The notes beneath the pieces are model-generated. The model was not told the origin of the DNA and did not search any database. It saw only the letters and a program-made list of their open reading frames with translations. The translations under genes were made by a program, and so were the position numbers. A stretch of DNA of 18,222 nucleotides. It comes from Aphodomonas sp964553125. Lineage in GTDB: Bacteria > Bacillota > Clostridia > Christensenellales > Aristaeellaceae. Positions 7,001 to 13,454 of the stretch are shown here, one piece after another. The stretch is from assembly GCA_964553125.1 (NCBI GenBank), contig CAZKJW010000047.1:1-18222 (forward strand), read 5' to 3'. Numbering within the stretch: the first letter of the stretch is position 1; every line of letters begins with the position of its first letter.

Positions 7001-8387
7001 CGGCGGCGGTCTCCTCGGAGGCGACCAGCCCCATCATCAGATAGAAATACGAAGCTGAGTGCAGCTGCGATACGCCGAAGAACGCCGACACGGCGTAGGC
7101 GAACGCCGCGCCGAGCGCGATCAGCGTCGTGCGGCCGAGCGTGCGGACGCCGCGCAGACGGCGCGCGAGCAGCCAGATTTCGCCGGCGTACAGGCAAAGG
7201 GCAGCCGGAATGCCGAAGAACGAGGCGAGGTTGAGATATTCGTTGTGCGGGGAGGCCGCCCAGTCGAAGCCGTTGCGGATGAACTCCCAGCGCGTCTGAT
7301 CGCCGCCCCAGCCGAGCAGCGGCTTTTGCGCGATGAGCTGAAGCGTGAATTTCCAGAGGAGCAGGCGGCTTGTGCCCTGCGTCGACTCGACGCTGCCGGA
7401 GATTTCGCCGTTTGCGATGTTGCGCAGATCGGCCAGCGTGGAGGCGATGTTTTCCTCCACGAAGGAGCAGGCGAAGCGGCCTTCCGGAATGAGCGCCGTC
7501 AGCGCGGTGACAAGCGCGTAAATTGCCAGCGGCAGGAACGAGCGGAGACGGCTCGCGCCCAGCGCGGGCTTATACAGGAAGCCCATGAGAATGAACGCGC
7601 ACGCCACGCCCAGATTCGCGCCGAGCGTGTTGTTGTAAAGAAGCGCGGTCAGGAAAAAGACGAGCAGCGCCGTTGCGTGGATGCGGGTCTTTTTTTCTTT
7701 TGCGGCGAACATCGCGCCCGAGCAGATCATGGCGCAGATGGCGAGAATGTAGCCGAAATGGTTCGAGTTGCGGAAGAACGCCGCGCCCGTCATGTTGAAC
7801 CAGCGGCTGACGGGCTGCAGGCTGAACACCTGGCAGAACATCAGCAGCGCGCACAGCGCGATGACGATCACCGTGTTTTTCAGAAGCGACGCGCGCTTTT
7901 TCGCGCTGCGCACCTGCGAGGCGGTGAGCATGATGGCGCAGAACCCGGCGTAGGTGAGGAAGCCGTCCGTGCGCTGCTTGTGGCCGAAGAAGCCGGTCAC
8001 AATGTCGGTGGAGAAGATTGTGCTGACAAACGCCAGCAGCACGAACACGCACGTCAGCACGGCAAAGAGATGCTCCCTGAGCAGCGCGGCCGGGGCGGGC
8101 AGACGCAGCGCTCCGCGGCGCAGCGCAAGCGCCCAGGAAATCACGCGCCACACGGAATAGAGGATGCACAGCACGGCCATTGCGTAGAACGAATAGCCGA
8201 TGGCGTAGGCGACGTAATACATGACCCTGTCCGACCCGCTGAGGATATACGGCACATACGCGGGCGACTGAATGATGGGCGCCCAGATCATCACGGCCAG
8301 CAGCCAATAGGCGACGGACTCAAAAACCGTCTGCGGGGCGCAGAACAGCGTCCGGAAGACGCTCTTGCGGGTGCTTGTCTCTTGCAT
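6966..8387 (-). CDS. O-antigen ligase/polymerase-like membrane protein (Wzy_C family)
   Basis: This 473-residue polytopic membrane protein has roughly ten to twelve hydrophobic helices, for example at about 22-40, 57-88, 107-125, 172-187, 210-228, 238-252, 260-272, 285-300, 390-408 and 422-440. The large extracytoplasmic loop near 300-380 contains SRLLLW (340-345), PLLGWG (356-361) and SPHNEYLNL (379-387), the signature of O-antigen ligases, WaaL and Wzy-like polymerases. In Gram-positives such proteins polymerise or attach surface polysaccharides. GGAGGAG (8395-8401) precedes the ATG. The C-terminus ends in a soluble acidic tail. The neighbouring ATP-grasp gene supports a glycan role. Ligase versus polymerase cannot be told. 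Confidence 0.85.
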   Translation of the reverse strand: MQETSTRKSVFRTLFCAPQTVFESVAYWLLAVMIWAPIIQSPAYVPYILSGSDRVMYYVAYAIGYSFYAMAVLCILYSVWRVISWALALRRGALRLPAPAALLREHLFAVLTCVFVLLAFVSTIFSTDIVTGFFGHKQRTDGFLTYAGFCAIMLTASQVRSAKKRASLLKNTVIVIALCALLMFCQVFSLQPVSRWFNMTGAAFFRNSNHFGYILAICAMICSGAMFAAKEKKTRIHATALLVFFLTALLYNNTLGANLGVACAFILMGFLYKPALGASRLRSFLPLAIYALVTALTALIPEGRFACSFVEENIASTLADLRNIANGEISGSVESTQGTSRLLLWKFTLQLIAQKPLLGWGGDQTRWEFIRNGFDWAASPHNEYLNLASFFGIPAALCLYAGEIWLLARRLRGVRTLGRTTLIALGAAFAYAVSAFFGVSQLHSASYFYLMMGLVASEETAAVTPEETQQPSD

Positions 8388-8428
8388 GGGAAAACTCCTC
8401 CTGCGGCGGGAAGCGGCGCTGTAGATTA

Positions 8429-8449
8429 TTTCCGCGCAGGGCGCGGAAA
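8429..8449 (-). promoter_or_regulatory. Perfect 9-bp hairpin in the leader of the O-antigen-ligase-like gene
   Basis: On the minus strand TTTCCGCGC and GCGCGGAAA form a 9-bp stem with a CCT loop, about 28 bases before the ribosome binding site. No U-tract follows, so it is more likely a stabilising or regulatory leader hairpin or protein site than a terminator. Confidence 0.45.
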
Positions 8450-8457
8450 CATATCAC

Positions 8458-8486
8458 AGCTTACCACAACGGCCGGATTTTCACAA
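8458..8486 (-). promoter_or_regulatory. Probable promoter of the O-antigen-ligase-like gene
   Basis: On the minus strand TTGTGA (8486-8481) and TAAGCT (8463-8458) are separated by 17 bases. The match is moderate (4/6 in each box). The transcript would include the 8429-8449 hairpin. Confidence 0.4.
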
Positions 8487-8505
8487 TACCCGCCCGCTGC
8501 GGCGC

Positions 8506-8543
8506 AAAAGAAAAGGCCCCGGCACGGAGCCGGAAGCCCTTTT
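8506..8543 (-). terminator. Intrinsic terminator of the ATP-grasp gene
   Basis: On the minus strand AAAAGGGC..CCGGC pairs with GCCGGGGCCTTTT around a five-base loop and is followed by CTTTTG. It lies within 14 bases of the stop codon at 8557 and separates the two minus-strand genes. Confidence 0.75.
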
Positions 8544-8556
8544 GCAAAGCGCAGAA

Positions 8557-9552
8557 TCAGACGTCGATGAACTCGCGGAAGCGCGGCACGATGCCGATGC
8601 CGTCGGGATAATGCGCGGCGAACTGCGGCACGGCGTGGCTGGGGAACGAGTTGCCCTCGATGAACACCGGGCCCTCCGGCGTGACGGCGACGTCCCACGC
8701 GATGAACCGCAGCTGCGGCACAACTTTTGCCGCTTCCAGACACATGGCCTTCGCTTCCTCCCAGTAGGGGATCTTGGTGCCGGGGATGCGCGTGCCGGTG
8801 ATGGGATGGAACTCGAAGCGGTCGCCGTTTTTGTTTGCGCCGACCGTGCGGATGACGCCGGTGTCGATATCGATGGGGGCGGCCATGCCGCCCTGATCCA
8901 CGTTATCCACAACGGCGCCCGCGCCGATGCGGATGAACGCATAGACGACGCCCTGCTTTTTGTCGCCCATGAGCGTGGCGATGCGCAGCGTGTTGACCGA
9001 CGTGGCGCAGATGGCGTCCAGCGCGGGATGCTGGCGGATGCGCTCCTCCAGAAGCGTGACGCCCTGCGCGCGGAGCGTTTCCAGCGAGGGCAGCTCGCCC
9101 GCGCGGAAAAGCTGCACGCCAAAGCCGCTCGAACCGTCGATGGGCTTGCCGATGACGTCGCCCGTTCGCTCGGACTTCCATTTTTCGTAGTCCGCCTCCG
9201 TGGCGGCGCGCAGATCGATCCACGCGCGGCAGATGTGATCGGCAAAGAGCGTGTTGAACTCGGCCTTGTCGTCAAAGAAATGCCAGTAGGCTTTGTCGTT
9301 CATGCGGGCGACGATGCCGTTGGACATGGCGCGCGTGATGACCGTTTCGCGCTGCGCGGGCGTGAGGCGGTACATTTCGGCGATTTTGTAGTCCATGTAT
9401 CCCGCGCCGTATCGCACGGCGCAGCGGAGTATGTCCGTCAGAAGCCAGAGGCGGGACTTGCCCGTTTTCTTATGCAGCATCTCTGCGGTGGCCCACATTT
9501 TTTTCCAGTCCATTCTGCGGGCGCGCTGGATGAGGAATTTCAGGCGCGACAT
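8557..9552 (-). CDS. Sugar-transfer-associated ATP-grasp domain protein
   Basis: This encodes 331 residues from the ATG at 9552; a longer frame reaches 9720 but has no better start, and the promoter lies inside that extension. The C-terminal two thirds are an ATP-grasp fold: GKPIDGSSGFGV (135-146) with the lysine and glycine-rich loop for ATP, LLEERI near 167-172, TSVNTLRI (184-191), and AWDVAVTPEGPVFIEGNSFP (285-304), whose D287, E299 and N301 would bind magnesium. This matches the polysaccharide-cluster ATP-grasp family (PF14397 type), whose members probably ligate a carboxylate to an amine on a sugar or lipid carrier. The exact reaction is unknown. AAAGGGGG serves as the ribosome binding site. 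The neighbouring Wzy-like gene supports surface-glycan modification. Confidence 0.8.
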   Translation of the reverse strand: MSRLKFLIQRARRMDWKKMWATAEMLHKKTGKSRLWLLTDILRCAVRYGAGYMDYKIAEMYRLTPAQRETVITRAMSNGIVARMNDKAYWHFFDDKAEFNTLFADHICRAWIDLRAATEADYEKWKSERTGDVIGKPIDGSSGFGVQLFRAGELPSLETLRAQGVTLLEERIRQHPALDAICATSVNTLRIATLMGDKKQGVVYAFIRIGAGAVVDNVDQGGMAAPIDIDTGVIRTVGANKNGDRFEFHPITGTRIPGTKIPYWEEAKAMCLEAAKVVPQLRFIAWDVAVTPEGPVFIEGNSFPSHAVPQFAAHYPDGIGIVPRFREFIDV

Positions 9553-9593
9553 GAATCTGCCCCCTTTGTTTTTTGTCGGAAAATCATGCGCTA

Positions 9594-9622
9594 AGGATAG
9601 CACACGAGGCGCAATCGCGCAA
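9594..9622 (-). promoter_or_regulatory. Promoter of the ATP-grasp gene
   Basis: On the minus strand TTGCGC (9622-9617) and TATCCT (9599-9594) are spaced by exactly 17 bases. Transcription would start near 9587, 35 bases upstream of the ATG at 9552. This position supports the shorter start over the frame extension to 9720. Confidence 0.6.
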
Positions 9623-9682
9623 TATTTTGCCGGAAAATATCGCGCTTTACGCATCGCGCGGCGCGCGCCGGAATTGCCTTTC

Positions 9683-9700
9683 AAAAAGCGCGCAGCGCGC
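9683..9700 (-). terminator. Possible minus-strand terminator upstream of the ATP-grasp promoter
   Basis: GCGCG-cag-CGCGC (9688-9700) is followed on the minus strand by TTTTTG. It could stop antisense transcription from the region to the right. The stem is only five pairs, so this is tentative. Confidence 0.3.
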
Positions 9701-9782
9701 GAAAAAAACTTGCAGGACAAGGATTCTACCGCCGGTAGAGCGGCGGGAAACCCGGCGTAGAGCCGCTTCGGGGACGAATGGG

Positions 9783-9811
9783 TTGCCTTTGGCGGCGCAG
9801 AAGGCTATGCT
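9783..9811 (+). promoter_or_regulatory. Promoter of the PAP2-like membrane protein gene
   Basis: TTGCCT (9783-9788) and TATGCT (9806-9811) are 17 bases apart. Transcription would start near 9818, giving a very short leader that consists almost entirely of the AGGAGG site at 9818-9823. Confidence 0.6.
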
Positions 9812-9834
9812 GTCGTCAGGAGGCGATGAGAAAA

Positions 9835-10401
9835 ATGAACAAACTTGCAAAATGGGTGCGCACGCTGACGATTCCGCCGGTGATGGCGGCTGTGGAAATT
9901 GCCGTGCTCCGCGCGGCGAAGGGCGGTTTCCCCGGCACGTCGGCGGCGTGGACGCTTTTCTTTCTGAGCGTGCTGCCAACGCTTTCGTATCCGGTGTGGT
10001 GGCTCGTCCCGAGCCTGCGGCGCAGGGGACGCGCGGCGCAGCGCGCGCTGGCCGTCGTGTTCTCCGTGACGGGATATGTCGGCAGCGCCGCGTATTGCTT
10101 TGCGGCGCGCCTTGGCGCGATGGAGATCGTCGCGTGCATGACGTATCTGTTCTCCGGGCTGGCCGTCGCGGCGCTGTCGGCTGCGAAAATCAAATGCAGC
10201 GGGCACGCGTGCGGCGTATCGGGACCCGTCCTGATGATGAGCCGGTTTGTCAGCCCGTGGTTTCTGGCGGGATACCTGCTGCTGGTTCCTGTCTTCTGGA
10301 GCTCGCTCCGGCTCGGGCGGCACACGCCGGGCGAGCTGATTCTCGGCACGCTCACGCCGGCGGTGTTTCTGCTGCTTCTTTCAGCCGTTTTCGCGGCGTA
10401 A
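9835..10401 (+). CDS. Small PAP2-like (phosphatidic acid phosphatase superfamily) membrane protein
   Basis: This encodes 188 residues with about five or six membrane helices (roughly 10-25, 38-58, 70-90, 98-115, 140-155, 168-186). KIKCSGHACG (118-127) resembles the PSGH motif and SLRLGRHTPGE (157-167) resembles the SR..xxxxH motif of PAP2 phosphatases, with R159 and H163 in place. The usual first motif (K...RP) is not evident, and the final aspartate position holds E167, so catalysis is uncertain. The frame is open to 9778, but that part contains the promoter. The ATG at 9835 lies eleven bases from AGGAGG; the ATG at 9826 is only two bases away and is less likely. The 3' end overlaps the convergent kinase gene by 21 bases. 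Confidence 0.6.
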   Translation: MNKLAKWVRTLTIPPVMAAVEIAVLRAAKGGFPGTSAAWTLFFLSVLPTLSYPVWWLVPSLRRRGRAAQRALAVVFSVTGYVGSAAYCFAARLGAMEIVACMTYLFSGLAVAALSAAKIKCSGHACGVSGPVLMMSRFVSPWFLAGYLLLVPVFWSSLRLGRHTPGELILGTLTPAVFLLLLSAVFAA

Positions 10402-11115
10402 AACGCCCTCGCCCGCCATGCGCAGGGCGACGTCCGCGGGCAGGCGGCGGCTCATGCAGAGGCGGACGTTCGGCCCGTCCGTTTCGCGGTAGAAGGTCAG
10501 CGCGTCTTCGTGCGAAAGGCCGCCGCGCATTTTGCGCGCAATCAGCCGACCGCGAAGGAGCGACTCCTCCGCCGCGACAAAAATGGAAAAATCGTGCGGC
10601 AGCTCGCGCCAGCCGGGCGCGTCGTAAAGCAGCCAGTTCCCTTCGACGAGCAGCACCGGCGCCGATGCGGCGACGGCGTTTTCCACGACGTCGTGCAGGC
10701 GGCGGTCGTAGCCAGGCCAGAGCACGTCTTCGCGCCGCGCGCGGAGGAGCGTGCGGCGCAGGCTTTCGAGGTCGAACGTGTCGGGCGCGCCCTTGACCCG
10801 CTTCATGGGGATGGTTTCGCCGTTTCGTTCGACGCAGTGCGAGAGGATGTATTCCTGCCGGAAATGAAACCCGTCCATCGCAAGCGCCTGCAAACGCGGC
10901 AGCGACGGGTCTTCCGCGCACAGCCGCTCAAGAAAAGCCGCCAGCGTGCTTTTGCCGGCGGCGGGCGGCGCGGCGAGAAAGACGATCAGCCGCCTCTGCG
11001 CGTTTTTAGCGCGCAGACCGATTTCGTTTAGCAGCGGACGCAGCACGGTTTCCACCGTCGCGTCGTCGTAGAAGGCTTCTTCGCGAAAGCCGTTGACAGT
11101 CAGCGTTGCGTGCAT
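10381..11115 (-). CDS. P-loop nucleoside/sugar kinase-like protein (uridine kinase/PanK superfamily)
   Basis: This is a 244-residue P-loop NTPase of the uridine kinase/phosphoribulokinase-like group, closest in layout to the YggC/FrcK type of uncharacterised nucleoside or sugar kinases. The Walker A motif is AAPPAAGKST (48-57), in which the usual first glycine is alanine. MDGFH (80-84), RVKGAPDTFD (106-115), PGYDRRLHD (134-142) and LLVEGNWLL (155-163) are family landmarks for substrate binding and the Walker B region, and GRLIARKM is the lid. It is cytoplasmic, and the substrate is unknown. AAAGGAG precedes the ATG. It starts 11 bases after the peptidoglycan-binding gene stops and is probably co-transcribed with it. 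Confidence 0.78.
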   Translation of the reverse strand: MHATLTVNGFREEAFYDDATVETVLRPLLNEIGLRAKNAQRRLIVFLAAPPAAGKSTLAAFLERLCAEDPSLPRLQALAMDGFHFRQEYILSHCVERNGETIPMKRVKGAPDTFDLESLRRTLLRARREDVLWPGYDRRLHDVVENAVAASAPVLLVEGNWLLYDAPGWRELPHDFSIFVAAEESLLRGRLIARKMRGGLSHEDALTFYRETDGPNVRLCMSRRLPADVALRMAGEGVLRRENG

Positions 11116-11126
11116 GGCGGCTCCTT

Positions 11127-11573
11127 TCAGCGCGTTTGCAGCAGCGGGAAAAGCGCCGAGAGCGCGCTGCGCACGGCGGCTTCGACCTTTTGCCCGTCGA
11201 CGGGCGGCGGATTGTTTTCGTCATAGAGCGCGGAAAGCGCGGGACGCGCCGTCGCACCGGCGGGAACGGCGTCCGCCGCTTCCAGAAGCGCGAGCGTTTT
11301 TTCGTCGGCGGCGCCCGTTTCGGGCAGACCGTTCTGCAGCTGGAACTTGCGCACGGCGCGCTCCGTCGATTCGGTGAACTCCGGGCCGACGGTCGTATCC
11401 TTGCTGAAATAGCCCAGCGCCTGAAGGCGCTTTTTCATTGCGCGCACGCCCTCGTTCTTATCGCCGAGGGAGTAGACGGCCGCGCTTTCTCCGGAAGATT
11501 GCGCGGAAGCGCCCGCCGGAAACGCCGCGAAAGCGGCCATAAAAATGAGAATCCAGATCAATATTTTACGCAT
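11127..11573 (-). CDS. Exported peptidoglycan-binding domain protein
   Basis: This 148-residue protein has a signal peptide (residues 1-24: MRK, a hydrophobic core, then AGASA-Q as cleavage site). A single PG_binding_1 domain spans about 36-97 with YSLGDKNEGVRAMKKRLQALGYF, then the FTESTERAVRKFQLQNGL helix pair. A short tail (98-148) follows with no recognisable catalytic domain. It probably binds cell-wall peptidoglycan outside the membrane, either as a targeting subunit or a spore or wall accessory. It has no clear ribosome binding site, and a near-consensus promoter ends six bases before the ATG, which suggests a leaderless mRNA. Confidence 0.85.
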   Translation of the reverse strand: MRKILIWILIFMAAFAAFPAGASAQSSGESAAVYSLGDKNEGVRAMKKRLQALGYFSKDTTVGPEFTESTERAVRKFQLQNGLPETGAADEKTLALLEAADAVPAGATARPALSALYDENNPPPVDGQKVEAAVRSALSALFPLLQTR

Positions 11574-11579
11574 GGAAAG

Positions 11580-11608
11580 AGTATGCCACCGGAATTTCGC
11601 CGCGTCAA
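11580..11608 (-). promoter_or_regulatory. Promoter predicting a leaderless transcript
   Basis: On the minus strand TTGACG (11608-11603) and CATACT (11585-11580) are 17 bases apart. The -10 box ends six bases before the ATG at 11573, so the start of transcription would fall at or next to the start codon. Confidence 0.6.
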
Positions 11609-11618
11609 GCGAAAACGG

Positions 11619-11647
11619 TTCAAAAAAGCGCGCGGATGTGGTAGAAT
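11619..11647 (+). promoter_or_regulatory. Promoter of the PHP-domain gene, divergent to the previous one
   Basis: TTCAAA (11619-11624) and TAGAAT (11642-11647) are 17 bases apart. The two -35 boxes of the divergent promoters are only ten bases apart (11608 and 11619), so the two genes could compete for polymerase or share control. Confidence 0.6.
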
Positions 11648-11680
11648 GAAGGCAATGACTATTGCACAGGAGGTCGAACC

Positions 11681-12937
11681 ATGTCCGATACGCTTGCCCT
11701 GCTCAATGCCGCGACGGCAGAGGAACGGCTGGAGAATCTCCGCCGCCTCAACCCGGCGTTTGCACCGATGGAGGATCATATCAACAATCACATCCATACG
11801 ACGTTCTCCTTCTCGCCCTATTCGCCCACTGCGGCGGCATGGAAGGCGCGCGCGGAGAAGCTGTGTACCGCCGGCATCATCGATCACGACAGCCTCGGCG
11901 GCAACCGCGAGTTTCTGGAAGCCTGTAAAATCGTCGGCATCGGCGGCACCAACGGCGTCGAGTGCCGCGTGAGCATGGCCGGAACGCCCTTTGAAAACGT
12001 CCGCATCAACAACCCCGACCAGCCCGGCAACGCCTACATTCTGCTGCACGCCGTGCCGCAGAGCCGCATTGAGGAAGTGGACGCTTTCTTCGCGCCGAGG
12101 CGCGAAAAGCGCAACGAGCGCAACCACGCGATGATCGACCGGCTCAACGCGCTGCTTTCCGGAACGGGCGTGTCCGTCGATTTTGAGCGCGACGTGCTGC
12201 CCATCTCGCAGTTTGCAAACCGCGGCACCGTGACGGAGCGGCATCTTTCCTCCGCGCTGGCGCTGAAGCTGGAGCAGGCGTTCGGCCGCGGCGAAAAGCT
12301 GGTGGGCTTCCTGCGCGATACGCTTGGAAAGCCCGTCTCCGCAAAGCAGGAGGCCATGCTGTCTGACGCGGAGAACCCGTATTTCCATTACGATCTCATC
12401 GGCTGGATCAAGGCCGAGCTGATTCCCGCGTTCTATATCCCGGCAACCGACGAATGCGCGCCCGTGGCCGAGGTGATCGAGCTGGCCAACCGCGTCGGCG
12501 CGATTTCCGCCTACTCCTATCTGGGCGACGTGGGCAGCAGCGTGACGGGCGATAAGCGCGCGCAGAAATTCGAGGACGATTATCTGGACGAGCTGATGGA
12601 CGTCGTGGCCGATATCGGCTTCAAGGCCATTGCCTATATGCCCACCCGCAACACGCCCGCACAGCAGGAGCGCCTGCGCGGCCTGATCGCGCGGCACGGC
12701 TTCATGCCCATCTGCGGCGAGGACATCAACCAGCCGCGGCAGAAGTTCATCTGCGAGGCGATGCTCGGCGGCAAGTTCGGCGAGCTGCGCGAGGCGACGT
12801 GGGCAATGATCGCGCATGAGCGCGAGGAGAACGGCCTGTTCAGCGCCGAAGCCATCCGCAAATGGCCCGCCCTCACCGAGCGCGTCGCCGCCTTCGCTGA
12901 AAGAGGGCGCGCCTACGCTGCGAAGGAGCGCGCGTAA
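11681..12937 (+). CDS. PHP-domain metal-dependent phosphoesterase
   Basis: This 418-residue protein has an N-terminal PHP domain. NNHIHTTFSFSPYSP (35-49) supplies the H37-x-H39 metal pair, GIIDHDS (65-71) supplies H69 and D70, and NGVECRVS (91-98) supplies E94, the standard PHP metal-site order. Further histidines or acids lie in ILLHAVP near 124 and in the C-terminal CGEDINQPRQ segment near 350. PHP proteins hydrolyse phosphate esters or phosphodiesters with three metal ions. The long middle part (about 130-330) is not a familiar domain to me, and the substrate is unknown. AGGAGG (within 11669-11675) precedes the ATG. It stands alone with its own promoter. Confidence 0.82.
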   Translation: MSDTLALLNAATAEERLENLRRLNPAFAPMEDHINNHIHTTFSFSPYSPTAAAWKARAEKLCTAGIIDHDSLGGNREFLEACKIVGIGGTNGVECRVSMAGTPFENVRINNPDQPGNAYILLHAVPQSRIEEVDAFFAPRREKRNERNHAMIDRLNALLSGTGVSVDFERDVLPISQFANRGTVTERHLSSALALKLEQAFGRGEKLVGFLRDTLGKPVSAKQEAMLSDAENPYFHYDLIGWIKAELIPAFYIPATDECAPVAEVIELANRVGAISAYSYLGDVGSSVTGDKRAQKFEDDYLDELMDVVADIGFKAIAYMPTRNTPAQQERLRGLIARHGFMPICGEDINQPRQKFICEAMLGGKFGELREATWAMIAHEREENGLFSAEAIRKWPALTERVAAFAERGRAYAAKERA

Positions 12938-12960
12938 ACGCGCCGCGGCCTGAGCCGTTC

Positions 12961-12998
12961 AGCGCCCGCAGACGCATTGCACGCCGGCGGGCGCTTTG
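12961..12998 (+). terminator. Weak terminator-like hairpin after the PHP gene
   Basis: AGCGCCCGC (12961-12969) pairs perfectly with GCGGGCGCT (12987-12995) around a 17-base loop and is followed only by TTTGC. The T-tract is poor, so some transcripts may continue into the ribosomal-protein operon. Confidence 0.35.
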
Positions 12999-13043
12999 CA
13001 GCGCGCGGCGAGAGAATTTTAAAATTTTATTTCGCCGGCGGGC

Positions 13044-13073
13044 TTGACAGATTGCAAATGAATGTGCTATCGT
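13044..13073 (+). promoter_or_regulatory. Promoter of the str operon
   Basis: A perfect TTGACA (13044-13049) and TATCGT (13068-13073) are spaced by 18 bases, preceded by an AT-rich tract (13017-13032) that could act as an UP element. Transcription would start near 13080, about 45 bases ahead of the L7Ae-like gene. Confidence 0.75.
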
Positions 13074-13124
13074 ATACAAGTTGCCGCAATGGCGCATATT
13101 ACTCGTCATGAAGGAGGGACTGCC

Positions 13125-13373
13125 ATGCCGGAATTGCTTCGCGACGCTTCCCGCCGCGTGGTTGGCGCACGTCAGGTGCTGCGGGCTGTGGCGGCTGGCA
13201 AGGCCGAGCGGGTCTACATCGCCCGGGACGCCGATCCCTTCGTCACCCAACCCGTTGTGAACGCCTGTGAAAAATCGGGCGTCCGCTTCGAAGAGGTCGG
13301 CACCATGCAGCAGCTGGGAACCGAGTGCGGAATCGGCGTGAAAGCCGCCGTCGCAGGCGTTCTCAAGGCCTGA
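13125..13373 (+). CDS. L7Ae-family ribosomal protein (YbxF/L7Ae-like, K-turn binding)
   Basis: This 82-residue protein matches the short bacterial L7Ae-like proteins found just ahead of rpsL in Firmicutes (YbxF), which bind RNA kink-turns. Characteristic parts are VVGARQVLRAVAAGKAERVYIARDA (12-36), the PVVNACEKSGV helix, and the C-terminal LGTECGIGVKAAVAG. The frame is open back to 13062, but that falls inside the promoter. The ATG at 13125 has AAGGAGGG seven bases upstream and yields the family length. It heads the operon with S12 and S7. The exact ribosomal or regulatory role of YbxF proteins is not settled. Confidence 0.92.
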   Translation: MPELLRDASRRVVGARQVLRAVAAGKAERVYIARDADPFVTQPVVNACEKSGVRFEEVGTMQQLGTECGIGVKAAVAGVLKA

Positions 13374-13401
13374 ACCCAACTCAGGGCCGCTTCATTTTTT
13401 T
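13367..13401 (+). terminator. Attenuator-like hairpin between the L7Ae-like gene and rpsL
   Basis: GGCCTGA (13367-13373, including the stop codon) pairs with TCAGGGCC (13381-13388, one bulged G), followed after five bases by a run of seven T. It could terminate part of the transcripts and lower S12/S7 relative to the first gene. Confidence 0.45.
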
Positions 13402-13403
13402 CG

Positions 13404-13433
13404 ATATCCGGCCTGAAACAAGGCTTGTGATAT
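13404..13433 (+). promoter_or_regulatory. Leader hairpin directly before the rpsL ribosome binding site
   Basis: ATATC-cg-GCCT-gaaaca-AGGC-ttgt-GATAT forms a two-part stem with an internal loop, ending about eight bases before AAGGAGGTG. Its position suits translational feedback, for instance by a ribosomal protein; that role is inferred. Confidence 0.4.
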
Positions 13434-13454
13434 ATTTCCTAAGGAGGTGCTTCC

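Noticed and set aside
7059..8570. 503-codon plus-strand open frame opposite the O-antigen-ligase-like gene
   Set aside because: It is a shadow frame caused by high GC. The minus-strand product has clear membrane helices and family motifs.
8903..8911. Another perfect TTATCCACA inside the ATP-grasp gene
   Set aside because: It is a single site explained by conserved codons (V-D-N-V) and not clustered with others; a chance match is likely.
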